This document shows positions 49,783-63,280 of a stretch of 64,000 nt of DNA, piece after piece (the first letter of the stretch is position 1; each line of letters begins with the position of its first letter). The DNA lies in contig JAQFVV010000030.1 in NCBI GenBank assembly GCA_028023455.1, forward strand, positions 5,352,501 through 5,416,500, written 5' to 3'. Both the position numbers and the translations under genes were made by a program. This DNA is from Epiperipatus broadwayi. Its lineage: Eukaryota; Onychophora; Udeonychophora; Euonychophora; Peripatidae. A model generated the notes under the pieces. That model did no database searches, was not told the origin of the DNA, and worked only from the letters and a program-made list of their open reading frames with translations.

Positions 49783-51645
49783 GAATGTTGACAAAGTTGG
49801 AGCCATTTTCAAACTTAGCCCCTTCAGTTATTATGGTTATAGTGTTTATTAATTAGTTAAGTGAAATATTATTCATCTAGATGAAAAAAAAATTGAATGA
49901 ATTAGATTAGGACCCCCCCCCCCCCGCTATCTTAACCATAACATGAATTTTCCTATTGTAATACAAATATAAACTCTTTAGTTTTATTATTAATTTGCCA
50001 TAACAGCAACTATACTTTGCAAATTAAATTATCCTATTAAGTTGTTAATTCTTTAACAAGGAAAAAATGTTAGATTAGTCTTTGTAAAATAAGATGGATT
50101 TTATATATTTAAATATTTCATACTTCTGAGCAATTGTAATCACTTGGTTCTTGGTAAAAGAAGAATTCAATTTAAATTATTATCTATGAATTTACACCAC
50201 ATTCCAAGTTGGTAATCTCAGCCATTTTGCACCTAACGTATTTAACAAAATTTTTCAAAAGGATAAAATTATGAATGATTTTTCTTTTAATGTATAATGA
50301 TTTTCATTAAGTTTTATAGAGCCCAGAAATTATTATTACAGAATCCTACTTTTAAATTTTGAAACGATGTCCATTGAAGCATCTACATAAACATTTTAAA
50401 TTTTCTTATTTTTAAAATCTTATTCAATCAAAATGATTTGCTCTTTTTTTTTTAATCAAAAATTTCTTTCAGATTTTTTTTATTTTTAATTAAATTTCAT
50501 CTAATTTAATGCATTATATTTCATATTAATCATTTTATTTATTTGAATATTTTAAATTACAACTATAGATTAAAGTAGTTGCATTTTTAAATATGACCTT
50601 CCCCCTTCTCTCTCATATATTAATATAATTATTTACTTATATTTTATATTAAACTCATTATATTTAATCATTTTATATATTTCAATATTTTAAATCACAA
50701 CTATAAACTAAGTTAGTTAAAAATTAAGGCATGACTTTTTTTCTCTTCCCTCTCATATCTCAATATATGTATTTCTTATATTTTATAATCAAAATCTTTA
50801 ATGAATGGGTTTAATATCGAGACATTTTCAACATTAAAATGATCACTGCACTAATCTTATAATCGTATTAATTTTATTATCAACGTATTCAAAATAAAAC
50901 TTATAATAAGAAATTTCAAAGTTTACAATTCTGTACAATATTAAACAACAAAATGAAAATTATGATTCTATTTTTCTTTTAAACTTGATATTTCATGTTT
51001 ATTAAAAAAAAAAAAAAACATGGAACAGTTATTAATTTATTTCCAAAAAATATGGAGGAAATTTATAATTTTTACCAAAAAACTATTTTAAAAGTATAAA
51101 GATGATGAAAGTAATGCCAACACTGTTATTATTAAAGGAAAAATAAATAAATTTTAATAACTTACAACAGTATAATTTTTTTTCTATCAATATTCTTAAT
51201 TTTATAATTTCACAATAGAACTATTTACAAGAATTTTTTTTTTATATGCATGTATAAATAAAAATGCACAGATCTGTATATATATATAGGTTTTATTTAA
51301 AATATTATTTAACATAATGATCATACATTTTTAATATGTATAAACTTTTTTATTCCAACTCTTTAAATGAAAAAGTGCATTAAAAAAAAAAAAAAAAAAA
51401 CATTAAGAAATCAAAGTTTTAAACCTTACATTCTATTATGTTTTAATATAAATAAAACTAAAAATAAAATGTTGTCCTAATGTTAATTCGTAGTTCAACA
51501 ATTTTTAAAAAAAATTATATAAATTAATTTATTTTCATGTGTTAATTTCTTTGCTTAGAAAGCTAAAACACAAAAATAAATTAATTATAACACTTTTTAA
51601 GTTTTGTATTATCTATTAAAATAACTGATAGCACATGGTCTGAAG
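49783..51645. other. AT-rich sequence without a recognised feature
   Basis: A 13-C run lies near 49913. Two similar blocks at 50500-50610 and 50655-50770 (TTTCATATTTAATCATTTTAT, then TTTAAATCACAACTATA and CCTTC or TCTTCCCTCTCATAT) suggest a ~155-bp direct repeat. Nothing else seen. Confidence 0.45.
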
Positions 51646-53690
51646 CAGAGTTTCTCAACCTAGGGATCATGGAGCTTGTCAAAATAAATTTCAACTTTTT
51701 AAATTAGAAGTAGGTAATTAGATTTATTTTCATATACAGATATTTTTTTAAAGTTTTAATGTGAAAGCTTACATATTATGCTATATACCACAATCGAATA
51801 ATCATTGATTATTTTACAATTTGTATACATCAGAAGTATAAATACTGTTGAATACCTTTACTGGCGTAGTATACTAGTTTCTTCTCTGAAATAAATAACA
51901 CTGATACTAATGCATTTAATAATTTTTCATTAAAAATTTAATCCTGGAATGGATAAATAGCTAATAAAAACACAATATTTTCAGACGGCAGTCAATCAAA
52001 GGTAGTGAAGACACTAAAGAATAGGAAACACAAGTGTCTCGTATTTTACCAAAACTGTCCGCATCATTTTCAATGCCAGGTAGCAAGAGGCAGAAAATGT
52101 CATGTAAAAAAATTCATAAATATTATCCTTCTTATTTGAAATACAAATTTGTGTCTTTATATAATAATCTAGATCTATATGTGTAATCTGTCAGAAGCAA
52201 TTGTCAAATGATTGTATGAGACCTGAAAAACTTAGCCTCTACTTTATACTATACATGGTAAATTTAAGAGTGAACAATTAAATTTTTTGAAAGAAAGGCT
52301 GAAGAATTAAAATGACAAATTAATAAAGCTTCTTTTGAAATTGCTTTATTAATGGCTAAAACAAAAAAAAACCTTATACGATTGGTGAAGATCTGGTTTT
52401 ACCAGCAGCAATAAAAATTTGCAAAATTAACAATGGTTCCAAAATATCAAACCCTTTAAAATAATTCCTGTAGCCAATGACACAATTAAAATAATGGACG
52501 TCACTGCCAACAATATGTCAAGTTATTATCATAAAATAAATAAAGTACTATATTTGCCATACTATTTGATGAGTCGATAATATGGTTTTTGTCAGATATC
52601 CGTATAATTTTCAAATTTATGAAGACTTGTTGCTTTGTAAAAAATCTCTCCAATGCAACTAAAGGGATATATTCGAAAGAGTAAATAACTTTTTTTTATA
52701 GAAAATAAAAGTGCACTGGAGTTTGTATCGACGATGCTGCAACAACAACTGGCAGGATTTCAGGATTTTTAGGAAAATTAAAAAAGATTTGTCTGGATGT
52801 AAGACATGTTCATTGCATTATCCACAAAGAAAATCTTGTATTTTGACATATGGAAGAATTACTTAGTAAAGTGTTATCAGAAGTTTCCACAATAGTTAAT
52901 TATATAAAAAGTAATGTCATTAATACAATTAATTAATTTTCGAATTTTATGTCAAGAGATGAACAATTATGAATATCTTTTATATCACACAGAAGTAGGA
53001 TAGCTATCCCTGATAACATTCCAAAAAGAGTTTTTTAAGAATAAAAGATAAATTACAAATTTTTCTTCATGATAAAAATCCCACATTAGCATTTTGTTTT
53101 AGTGATCAAAATCGATACATTTGCTTTATTACCCAAAAAATAAACGAATTGAATCTTTCTCTGCAAGAAAAAAGTACCAATATATTTAAATCTAAACCCA
53201 AAATTGAAAGCTTCTCAAAATAAATTTTCTGCATGGTTAAATTTTATGAGACAATAATACAGAAATGTTTAGTTTTCTTCATGAATTTCTTTATTATCAG
53301 CAAAAAGTAAAAGAATAATAATTAACTATATCACAAATTTGATGATTTTTAAAAAAAATATTTTGTCTACCTTAAAAAAAAATGAAGAATACGATTGGAT
53401 AAGAAAGCTATTTGCTCCACCCTACAATTTAGCAATAACCATGACCAACTCAACCCTTGAATAAGAATTTTGTATTAAGGTTTTGTCATAATTTTGAATC
53501 CAGCTAAGAAATATCCTCCATTGGTAAATGAAGCCTTAAATATTCTGGTTCTGTTTGCATACACACACACGCGAAACTACATTTTCATTGCTATTACTAA
53601 TTAAAACAATTATCTAAGAATTGCTGTGTCAAATATTTTACCTGATATTGATTTTTGCATAGCAATATTCAAACACAGACATCACATTAA
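51646..53690 (+). pseudogene. ZBED5-like hAT transposase pseudogene
   Basis: The left end CAGAGTTTCTCAACCTAGGG resembles the CAGnGnTTCTCAACC termini of SPIN/ZBED5-type hAT elements. Plus-strand frames give KMSCKKIHKYYPSYLKY (about 52095-52140), FDESIIWFLSDI (about 52565), TGVCIDDAATTTGRISGFLG (about 52715-52775, the block with the catalytic-type aspartates) and DVRHVHCIIHKENL (about 52797-52840). Then come TIVNYIKSNVIN (about 52890), SHRSRIAIPDNIPKRVF (the LLHTEVRWLSRG block, about 52985) and an hATC-like end with AVSNILPDIDF near 53625-53660. Stops and frameshifts are dense. No right terminus or target duplication was found. Confidence 0.85.
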
Positions 53691-55274
53691 ATTATTATTA
53701 AAATCTTTTTTGTTTTATTATTCAATTTTTGTTCTAATTATTATTAATGAGTTTTGTGTTTCATATTTTATGATTTTTATAATATTTGTAATTCTTTAAA
53801 TATTTTACATCACAATGAAAATATAAATAAGAATTAGTTAAAATAAACTAAATATAAATAGAAAAAAATTACATAATAATAGCATATGCTTCGATTAAGA
53901 ATTTTTTCTTTTAGAGATTATAAATGTTTCTAGATATTGGAGAAACACCATTAATATCTTGGTATTTTGAAATTCATTAATATGCAGTTAAAAAAAAAAG
54001 TCATTTAAAAAATAGATATATGAAATTTGTATAATTTTAGCTTTTAATATAGGTTTTGCTAAATATATTATTTGCATTTCATTTTCTAAAAATAAATCAT
54101 AAACATATAAAATAGTTTTGAAAACTTATTCAAATTTTGATTCATTACAGTTATATAATAGAAAGTTTTAAAGATATTATATTTAATAATTTAACAATCT
54201 TTCAAATATTATTTGGTTCAAAATATTATATATCGCAAAACAAGCTCTATATATAACATTTGTAAATACGAGCTTTATTAAAATTAAGTCATGTGACATC
54301 TGACTTAATTTTTTATCATTTTATTTGGTTAAAAATATTATATTTTTTAATTACATAAACTTCAGTTTAAAATAACTTTTTTTTTTTTTGGTAAGTAATA
54401 AAAATTGCATTAAACATTTAAATTCTACACCTCTTCATTCATACACATTAACATCCAAAATATATTTGATATCTACTTAAAAAATATTATTATCTTAATT
54501 TAAATAATGTTTATATTTTGAAAACACAAAGCAACAAAGACTGGCCTGTTATAATTTTTTAGTACTGTACTCCCATCTCAGGAGTTTCCAAAGTAACATC
54601 TGGCGGTTCTGAGTGGCCATTCATCTAGCTTGATTACACTGCGAGCCTGAAGAAAGTAGTCATAAAGTTAGTTAACATGAAGTAAATATGACATGATAGC
54701 TTCTGAATTCTTGAGTTTCTAATAAATAATTTTAAATAAAATCAAACTATTTTGCATATGCATGTTGTGCAGATCTTTAAATATGTATTCAATCATACAC
54801 ACACAATCAGATCTTAAAAAATAATATTTAGAATTTGTTAGAACAAATGCTTTTAATTGAATCATTTTTATACTCTCATAATATAAATATATATTTTCTA
54901 TTAATAACATAATTATATATGAAAAAAATACCAATTTCAAATACTTAAAATCTAATTGCTTAGATATGAAGAAACATGAACATAAATCCATAACATCGCA
55001 AAATTTTTATAAGTCCCTACAACACTATCAATTAAATTACTAGACAATAGTTCCTTCATTTTTATTATAAGTTATATATATATTTTGACAAATATACGAT
55101 GAAATCTTAATAAAGCAAATCATTACATTATTTAAATTACAAAAAAAAAATATTTAGTTGATAATGTAATGGCTAATTAAGGTTTATACTGTATTTCTAA
55201 AATTTATGTTTAATTAAATTAAGAAATAGCAAACCGCTGATGATTAATCAAGTATTATGTAATTATAATATTCT
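53691..55274. other. AT-rich sequence without a recognised feature
   Basis: No gene or repeat family recognised. Confidence 0.45.
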
Positions 55275-55289
55275 ATGTCCTAATTACTT

Positions 55290-55394
55290 TTTTTTTTTCA
55301 TGTGACATAGCATCGGCCGAGAAGCGAACCCGCTAACCCAGGACAACTGCTTGTAAGGCAGCGGTGCTGACCACTTGATCACCAATGCTTGACA
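55290..55394 (-). mobile_element. tRNA-derived SINE (family 2) with perfect 15-bp duplication
   Basis: ATGTCCTAATTACTT occurs at 55275-55289 and 55395-55409. Between the copies, on the minus strand, lies a tRNA-like unit with TGGTCAGCACCG and AGCAGTTGTCCTGGGTTAGC words, a box B-like GGTTCGCTTC and a short A tail (T run at 55288-55298 on the plus strand). The perfect duplication indicates a relatively recent insertion by target-primed reverse transcription. Confidence 0.85.
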
Positions 55395-55409
55395 ATGTCC
55401 TAATTACTT

Positions 55410-56719
55410 AACCTTCCATTATATAGAAAACTTAACATAGATTTCTCTTAAAGTAGGAAATAAGATTGCTTCAACTTAACATTGAGGGCGTATCAAAATC
55501 AAAAATCCTCTACAAATTAATTGTTCAGCATTATGTTGATGTAATTGTACTTCAGGAGAAACATCACTCTTCTAACAATGCATATCTTTTTAAAATTCGT
55601 GGATTTACATTGATTATTGATAGAATGCATCCTAAATATGGGTAAGGTCACTTTTGTTTCAAACCATCTTGTAAAGCAAATAACTTCTACTGAAGATAGG
55701 TCAAACAATATTGCAATCAACATTCAGATAATTTTTATATATAAAATATTTACAAACATCCAAATACAAATTGGTTTTACTTTCCTCTTTCAGATTTTTC
55801 TACACCCCCTGTATTTATAAGATTTCAATTCTCATAATAATCTTTGAGAATATGTAAATGTGAGTCAAACAGGTTGTCAAGCTTTTAGATTGGATAGATT
55901 TAAATAACATGGACTTAATTTATGATGAAACAAAGAGAAACATTCCGTTCAGGCAAATGGAGGAGACACAATTCCTGTTTTATGTTTTCTTTTGACAAAA
56001 AAGGTTTCTCATTATTTGCTAAGCTACTAATATTAGAACATTTCCTCCACAGTCAACATATACTCACTCTTGGAATACACAGTCCTGTACTTAAGGTATC
56101 CTATTCTGAGATGGAATTTAAAAAAAGTTAACTGGAATCTATATACTGGATATTTTAACAGAATATTAATAGAATGTCTAATTTTTTCATGCTATGATAG
56201 AATAAATAAGCTGCCAGAATCAATCTCTTGTAGATTCTGAAAGGAATTCATTCCAGACTGAAACAATATCAGTAATGCACTTTATAACCAAATTTCTCTA
56301 GCAAAGACACATAAATTATTGGAAAACTTAAAGAAAAAGTAGAGAAATTACAGAGAAACAAAATTTTGTAAAATCTAGTCATAACTTATGAAAGTTCAGT
56401 GAATGTAAAAGTATCTCTAAAAATACCACTTGCGAATCAGATTAACAATCTTAAATATTAGACTTCTAAACCCAAGATTGATAGAATAAGATAAAGCATC
56501 ATTAGAGTAGAATTGCAAGCATCTCTTTCATGATGTTTCTCCAATATTAATCTGATAAAATCTGTAGATGTGGTGAACTTGATTATCTTAAATCAGTAAA
56601 GGCCACAGGAACAAAATAGTACACGTCAATAGTTTCTAAAAAATTTAGAATCTAACATCAAAGTACGATTAGTAAAACTATTCAGTAACATTATTCATAT
56701 AGAAACTATTCTAAAAATT
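55410..56719. other. Mostly unannotated sequence, possibly upstream LINE remnants
   Basis: The stretch from 56200 is slightly richer in codon-like phrases and could be the eroded 5' part of the LINE below, but I cannot follow a frame. Confidence 0.35.
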
Positions 56720-57800
56720 TAGCATGAAAAAACTATAGTGGCTTAAAACAAATAAACCCAGCAATGACCCAAAAAATTATCACCTATATCATTATGTGTT
56801 CCTTACAAGCTTTTTAAAAGAATCATATTAAGAATTTTACCAATAGTTAAGAGCCATTTACCTACAGAATAGATTGGTTTTAGATCAGGAAGAAGCTATT
56901 GTGAACAAGTTTTATTTTTAACAACTCATATTGAAAAAGACTAAAATAAATTAAATACTGGTACCATCTTTATTGATTTAATCTCAGTTTATGGTTCTGT
57001 TTGGAAAAATGGTCTTTCAGGTACAGAATTAAGGAAAATCATCTATACTGATATTGCTTTGATTTCTCAGATGTCTCAATAATTTTATGGTAAGATTGAA
57101 TTTTTTTTTTACACACTGGAGTCTTATTCCTAATCCAAAGAAGACAATATCAATATGTAACTTTTCAGCTAAACATCCATAATCTGAATATAATCTTTTG
57201 CAATAATAAAAAAAAACATAATTCTATTCTTATGCTATTTAGAAGTAACCTTGGATTATATCCAAAGTTATTTATCTAAGGTTATGTCAAAATTAATTTC
57301 TTGAAATACTTTTCTTGGAAAGCAATCTGGTATTATTTGAGATTGAGATAAAAGTATTTTACAAACCTCTTCCTTAGCACTCACACATTCTGCTGTTAAA
57401 TACTGTGTTCCTATTTGGAGAAAAAGTTTTCATACTAAATTTCTGGATACTTAAAATATTACCATGAAAATCATTACTGGCATATTCAAATCTTGAAGTG
57501 GCTTTTTATTTTCACATATCAGTAGAGAAATTGCTCCAGAAAATGTGTATAAACTTAGTAGACAAATCAGATCTTCCAATAAATCAAAATAATTTCACCT
57601 TACTAAAACTCAAATCAAATTTCCTTTTGGATATTCAACCAAAATCTACAATCAAAGAAAAATGACTGATTCTTAGGAGATTCCAAAGAAATTTATTTTT
57701 TCAAATCCAATAATAATAAAGCCTACTGGACAATCCATTGACACTGCGTTAATCTGTTTCATGAATGGAATTTAAAAACCGGTGATCTCTGAAAATGTGA
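56720..57800 (+). pseudogene. Jockey-type LINE relic (family C)
   Basis: Plus-strand frames give NPSNDPKNYHLY (about 56757-56795; family KPSNDPKNYRPISLL), then QEEAIVNKF where the family has GFRSGRSxxEQ, then LVPSLLI and WKNGL around motif A (about 56955-57015). C-terminal blocks follow: HWSLIPNPKKTISI (about 57115-57160), SSLALTHSAVKYCVPIW (about 57370-57420) and TMKIITGIFKS (about 57460-57495). These match the WRLxPNPxKT, TSALALCYSxAEYCAPVW and MRxIxGTxxS blocks of jockey-group reverse transcriptases. The central RT part with motif C appears deleted between about 57070 and 57110. Non-functional. Confidence 0.75.
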
Positions 57801-58708
57801 CAAACACAAATTATAAACCTTATAATTAATGATTATCAAATCTATGGCTACACGAACAGAATTGAAGGGTGTAATAAAGCTATTAATTAATCGATCTCCT
57901 CACTGAAATCTCTACAAGTTCCTTTATAATATTCTGTTAATGTCTTAAAAAAAAAAATCCATATGCTAAATAAATAAATGTTTCTTTTAGATTTCAAAAA
58001 AATTCTTTAAAATAAACAAACAAACATTTTGATGCAAAGTTATTCTGAATAATTTATATAACTCTCTTTCTCTCTCACACAGTCACAAGTAAATCTCAGA
58101 TGTTCACCATCTTGTTTTTAAAAGTCTATAGTCCAATTTTATATATATATAAAAAATTACCAAATTAAAAAAAAAAAAAACATATTAAAGCTATTAAAAA
58201 ATAACATTTTATTTACTTTTTAAAAACTATTACAGTTCTCTAGAAAAATTTCAGGTCAGTTTCTTCTAATATACACATATTAATATGCATATACAAATCT
58301 TATGTATAATAAAATAGTATAGACATTTCATTCTCAAGATATTTCAGAAGCTAATACAAAAAAGTATAATTAAAAAAATATTTTTAAATTATTATTTCGA
58401 TAATTACTAATACTTTGAGTATACACAATCATTAATTACAAAAAAAAGTTTCAAAAAACATTATTATTACAATTTTCCATTGAAGGATGAAAAATGATCA
58501 ACTAATAAAATGAATAACAGCATAACTCTCAAAACCCGTTCAGTTTAATTATTGAATAAGATAAACTTTTTTTTTTTGCTAAATGAATGCAATCAAAACA
58601 ACCAGTTAAAAGTAATTAATTATCTACTGAATTTAAAATATTTCAAGATATTATGATCTTTGATATACACACACTAGAAATTATAATTTTGAATTGAGAA
58701 AAATAAGA
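57801..58708. other. AT-rich sequence without a recognised feature
   Basis: Nothing supportable seen. Confidence 0.45.
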
Positions 58709-58802
58709 CTGAATTTAGATTTCAAATCCAATATTCTAGAGTAGAGTAAATAAGGCTGAATTTAGATTTCAAATCCAATATTCTAGAATAGAGTAAACAC
58801 CT
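58709..58802 (+). repeat. Tandem duplication of a 47-bp unit
   Basis: CTGAATTTAGATTTCAAATC starts at 58709 and again at 58756. The two units are almost identical through CAATATTCTAGA.TAGAGTAAA, so the duplication is young or conserved. Confidence 0.9.
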
Positions 58803-59045
58803 TAAAACCATCACTAGATTATCTCAAGACAAAATGGCTGTAATGATTAAAAGGCAGATAAGTCAGTTGAGATCTTGGGATAATTTTACTTGGCTTTTCC
58901 AATAAACAATTTGCATAACGAAATATATTTTTTTAAAATTCAAATATAAATTTCTGCTGAGGATCCAAGTTGAAATAACTATGCAATAAATGATAATAAA
59001 TAATTATTATTCAGACTATATGTAACTAAAACGGAAGTAACTGTA

Positions 59046-59561
59046 TCTTCCAATGATCGATATAACGTAAATAAACTATTAAGACAATGATATCACCTAT
59101 CCTTTAGCATTTGTTAGTATTTATAGTTAGTTTATGTAATTTTAAATGAGAGTGAATTCGATCTATTGGTTATATATATATGTATAAAATTCAGAGGATC
59201 AAAGCTGAGCCTTAGTTTTAAAAACCTCTGTCTTTTAATAGTTTATATCATTGAAAGATAGTTACTTCGTTTCAGTTAACTATAGTCAGAGTTACAATTA
59301 TTTATTATTATATTTCTTAAACTGAGTTTTCATTTTATGTTTGGAGGTTATTAAAACTAAGACTTGGCCTTCGATCCTCTGTATATTTAAATGGAGATTC
59401 TATATAATTTATTCTATACATATATATAAACAATAGATCAAATTCACTCTCATTTAAAATTATGTAAATAAACCAAACATAAATACTAACAAATGGTAAT
59501 AAACATGTGATATCACTCTGCCTTTTAATAGTTTATTTATGTTATATAATTCATTGGAAGG
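59046..59561. mobile_element. Foldback element flanked by TA
   Basis: Arms of ~180-210 bp mirror each other: TCTTCCAATGATCGATATAA to about 59229, and about 59344 to ...TTATATAATTCATTGGAAG. Both contain a complement pair around GAGAGTGAATT.GATCTATTG and CAATAGATC.AATTCACTCTC. TA dinucleotides abut both ends (59044-59045 and 59562-59563), consistent with a Tc1/mariner-type MITE. A CTG.CTTTTAATAGTTTAT word recurs in the centre, indicating an internal rearrangement. No hammerhead motif was found. Confidence 0.75.
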
Positions 59562-60048
59562 TATGTAATAGGTTAATAATTTTGACAACCAATCTACAAG
59601 ATGATCTATTTTTTTACTGAAATACATACTTTTGCATAGGACCTGCATTGAAACAACTATGCACAAGGTTAATAACTTTTTGAAACAATAAACAAGCTTA
59701 AACCCTGCTGATTGTATATGTTAACATTTATCTTGTATTAGTAAGATGTATTTAAAAAAAGCATAAAATATAGTGTGAAACACTTTTCTTTTATGATTTT
59801 ACAAATCATATTCTTATTCACTTACCAATGTCAATAAAAATTTTAGTTTTGATCTTTACTTATTAAAGTCGTAACAATATTAACAACGTAAGTATATGAA
59901 TGGAAGATTTAATATTTTTTTAATTTTCTAAATCAGAATAACAGTTATCAACAAAAAAGATAGGCAAAAAGTATTTGAATAAAAGATTGGAGCTTAAATA
60001 TATGAAAAAAACCTATGATTCTAAAATAAGTAAAGTTAAAATTATATT

Positions 60049-60107
60049 CTCTATATGTATTGCCACTCAGTGCAATAAGAAGTTGTGATCATGTGATGTT
60101 TATTGGC
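60049..60107 (+). mobile_element. 59-bp miniature insertion with 13-bp duplication
   Basis: TTAAAATTATATT lies at 60036-60048 and 60108-60120. The 59 bp between consist of CTCTATATG, a hairpin TATTGC-CACTCAGT-GCAATA and the tail GTGATCATGTGATGTTTATT. The two parts match the start (CTCTATACATATTGACACTC) and end of the element at 44162-44486, so this is its deletion derivative, reduced to the two termini. Confidence 0.8.
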
Positions 60108-60120
60108 TTAAAATTATATT

Positions 60121-63100
60121 GTGTAAAATAAATAAATAAATAAAATACTGTTTCAATAAAATGGATGATAATAACTAAAACATGAAAGGAATTTTCAAGC
60201 ATTTTACAAGTCATAAATGCTGAAGTATAACTTTTAAAGATAATACTTTTTTTAAAAATAGCTATATTAAAGTATCTATATAAATATTATGCTTAATGAA
60301 CAAAGAAAATATTTTATCTGATAATATTAAAAATGTAATATAAATCAGTACAAATGATTGCCATTAGAGCAACTAAATATATAAGAATTGTAAAATAAAA
60401 ATGTTAACATTCACTATTTGAAATCCATTGCAAATAGCACTTTTTGTCATGGCTATATTTTTGATTTAAATATATGCCTTTTGTATTAGTGACACTTTTA
60501 AAATAAAATTTGGATTTTTAATGAATCATAACACAATACTCATCATGTATTCGATAATGAATAAAATTTTATTAAATCCATTTAATTAATAATGTTAATA
60601 TTAATGGTTTGATGCAGTAAAAATATCTTCATTTAACTAAATAATCAACGATATATGATCAATTCGTAAGAATGCACTACAGCAGATAAATAAAAATTTG
60701 AAACAACCTCTTTGTAATATATATTTTATTTAAAATTCAATTATAATCATGCAATCTGAATTTTGTGCTTTTTTAAAATAACAAAATAATACAGTTCCAC
60801 AAATATATATTTGTGAAGACGGTAAATAATTATACGATAATATATTTGGTAGCTAACTTTCCTGGAAATATTTTAATAAATATTGTACAAACTCTATTAC
60901 AACATATGCAAAAGTTTAAAGTTCATGTCAAACAGTGACATGGAGTAAATTTTGTAAAATTTAAATATACATGAAATAATTAAATATTCATGCATAACTT
61001 TATAAGTCATTCTAAAAATGAAGTTTTTGTCCAATGACTATCATAACTTAATGGATGAATATTGTACAGTATGGCATGAAAATATTAAACATTATTTTAA
61101 AAATTCAAAATGAAAATATCACACGATTTATATCATTTGACATTGATTTCCAGTGTTTCTACCAACATTAACTACTAATGAATCAGCATATTACCCAGAT
61201 GATAGCAGATGTTGTGATAAACCAGTTTTAATATATATATTATGTTATAATGTCTTTCTTTATCTCCAAAAAAAATGTAAACATTTTGTAAAATAAATAT
61301 GTATCCCTATGTATATTTTCAAGCTGCAATATTTAACTCCAGTAATAGAAGTTTTACATACATCTATTTTATAAACTGAAGTACTACTACAAGACCCAAA
61401 ACTAGAAAAAAAAGTCTTACAAATTACATTTTTAAGATATATCAAGATATTTGTTTTTCTTCTTTTTTTTAAAATAGTAGTGCTATATTATAAAATATTT
61501 TACCAAAGTTATTAGGTTTCCTAATATATTGATTTTTTTATCAGTTTCATTTACAGATTTTTTTTTTTGTAAACTGTCTTTTAAGAGTTAATTTAAAAAT
61601 CAATAAGAATTCCAAAATCTTGTTTTTGAATTAAAATAAGAAATATACTAACAGCTGAAATAATCTAATGGGTTATTACATACGAAATATTGTGTTTTTT
61701 CATTAAAAATTCACAAAATCTGAACTAATTATATGGTGTTACTTATTCACTTGATATTGATTAGTACATCATTTATATCTAATCTTCATACAAATTGTAA
61801 AAATAAAAAATTTAATATATTTTTTTAATGTGTGATATATATATCATTTTTATAATATGAATTTATTGATCAAGAATTACATTTTATATATATTTTTCCA
61901 ATTTACTAAAGTAAGGAAAATAAAGAAGTTTTTAAGAAAATTTGTTTGCATTGAAGTGTATATGAAAGAAGTGTTATAAGCAATATATAGTAATGATTAT
62001 AAACATAAACACACAAATATGTATTAAAGATCTTTTTTTTCTTTCTAAATTTATAATAGAATGGTCAACTGTCAACTGAAATAATATGATTCTATAAAAA
62101 AAATCATAATATGATTTCTATATAGCCAAATACGATACATAAATTAGAAAATGTATTAATATCTTTTTGCATTACTGAATCACAGTACCACATATATAAT
62201 TCTTGATAAATAAAATATAATTGGACTAAACTTTAAAAGTTATCCATAAATAGACAAACTAATTTCAGTTTTGCATTAATGTTTTTGTTTTACAAGAACT
62301 CTATAAACTATGTTTCATTTCCATTTACAATAATAATTTTATTGTGTCACTTGAAATGAACAAATGAGACAAACAACAATTGTTGACATTCAGATACTAC
62401 TTTAATATTTATACCATTATAATGTCTAATATATATTAATACGTTGATGACCAAGATATACTATAACAGCTCCAATTAATTCTTTCACTACCCAAAAATA
62501 TCTTTAATTAATCAGATTTACTGTTACAATGAGAATATTATTAAAATCTTGAGATGGGCCTAGAGATGTAATTTGTCTTCTATGGTTGTGACTTGGAGTT
62601 AAGTCTACACAAAATGTTTTTTTCTTTTAACTGAGGATTTCCTAATAAACTTAAGATTTTTTTTTAAGTAGCCAGTCACCAATCAACCCAGATAAGCATT
62701 CAATATTTATTGGTAAATACCCATCAATTTATTAGTTAGAAGGTAAAGGTCGAGGTTCATTAAAGTTAGATAAGTATTGTATATCTAAAATTAAGATCAT
62801 ATATATAAACTGTATTAAAAAAATGCCATTTCTAACATTTATCTAGATTTTATAGATCACTTTAGATTACTTCCATTCCCACTCCTTGTAAATTATGAGC
62901 ACATGCTTTAAGATTGTTCATACCCAAAATAACAGGTTTTTCTCAACAAATGTTTCTATAAAGAGCTTTGAACATCTTTTATTGCATTTTTATGCAATAT
63001 ATATAATAAAAAGTAAAATACTTATTAAATTGCTCTCTGTAGAGCAATCTCCTACAGTTCACGGTATCCTAAGGAATTGTGAAAGGGAAACCATGTGGTG

Positions 63101-63208
63101 AGGGTGATTGTAGGTTTTCCATTCTTATTTGCCTTCTAGCTAAAATAACTATATACTCACCAAACAGTATCAATTAATTTTCAGAAGTGGTTGCTAAAAA
63201 AAAATTCT
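60121..63208. other. AT-rich sequence without a recognised feature
   Basis: No gene or repeat family recognised. Confidence 0.45.
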
Positions 63209-63280
63209 AAATGCTCTCTGGATTTGAACCCCATGTCATGAGCATAACAGCTAGATATACTACACCATAAGATTCATATT
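63209..63280 (-). other. Degenerate tRNA-like sequence
   Basis: On the minus strand TGGTGTAGTAT (63257-63267, one base from box A) and GGTTCAAATCC (63220-63230, a box B match) lie at tRNA-like spacing. Acceptor and T stems do not pair well, so it is a pseudogene or SINE head, not a working tRNA gene. Confidence 0.4.
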
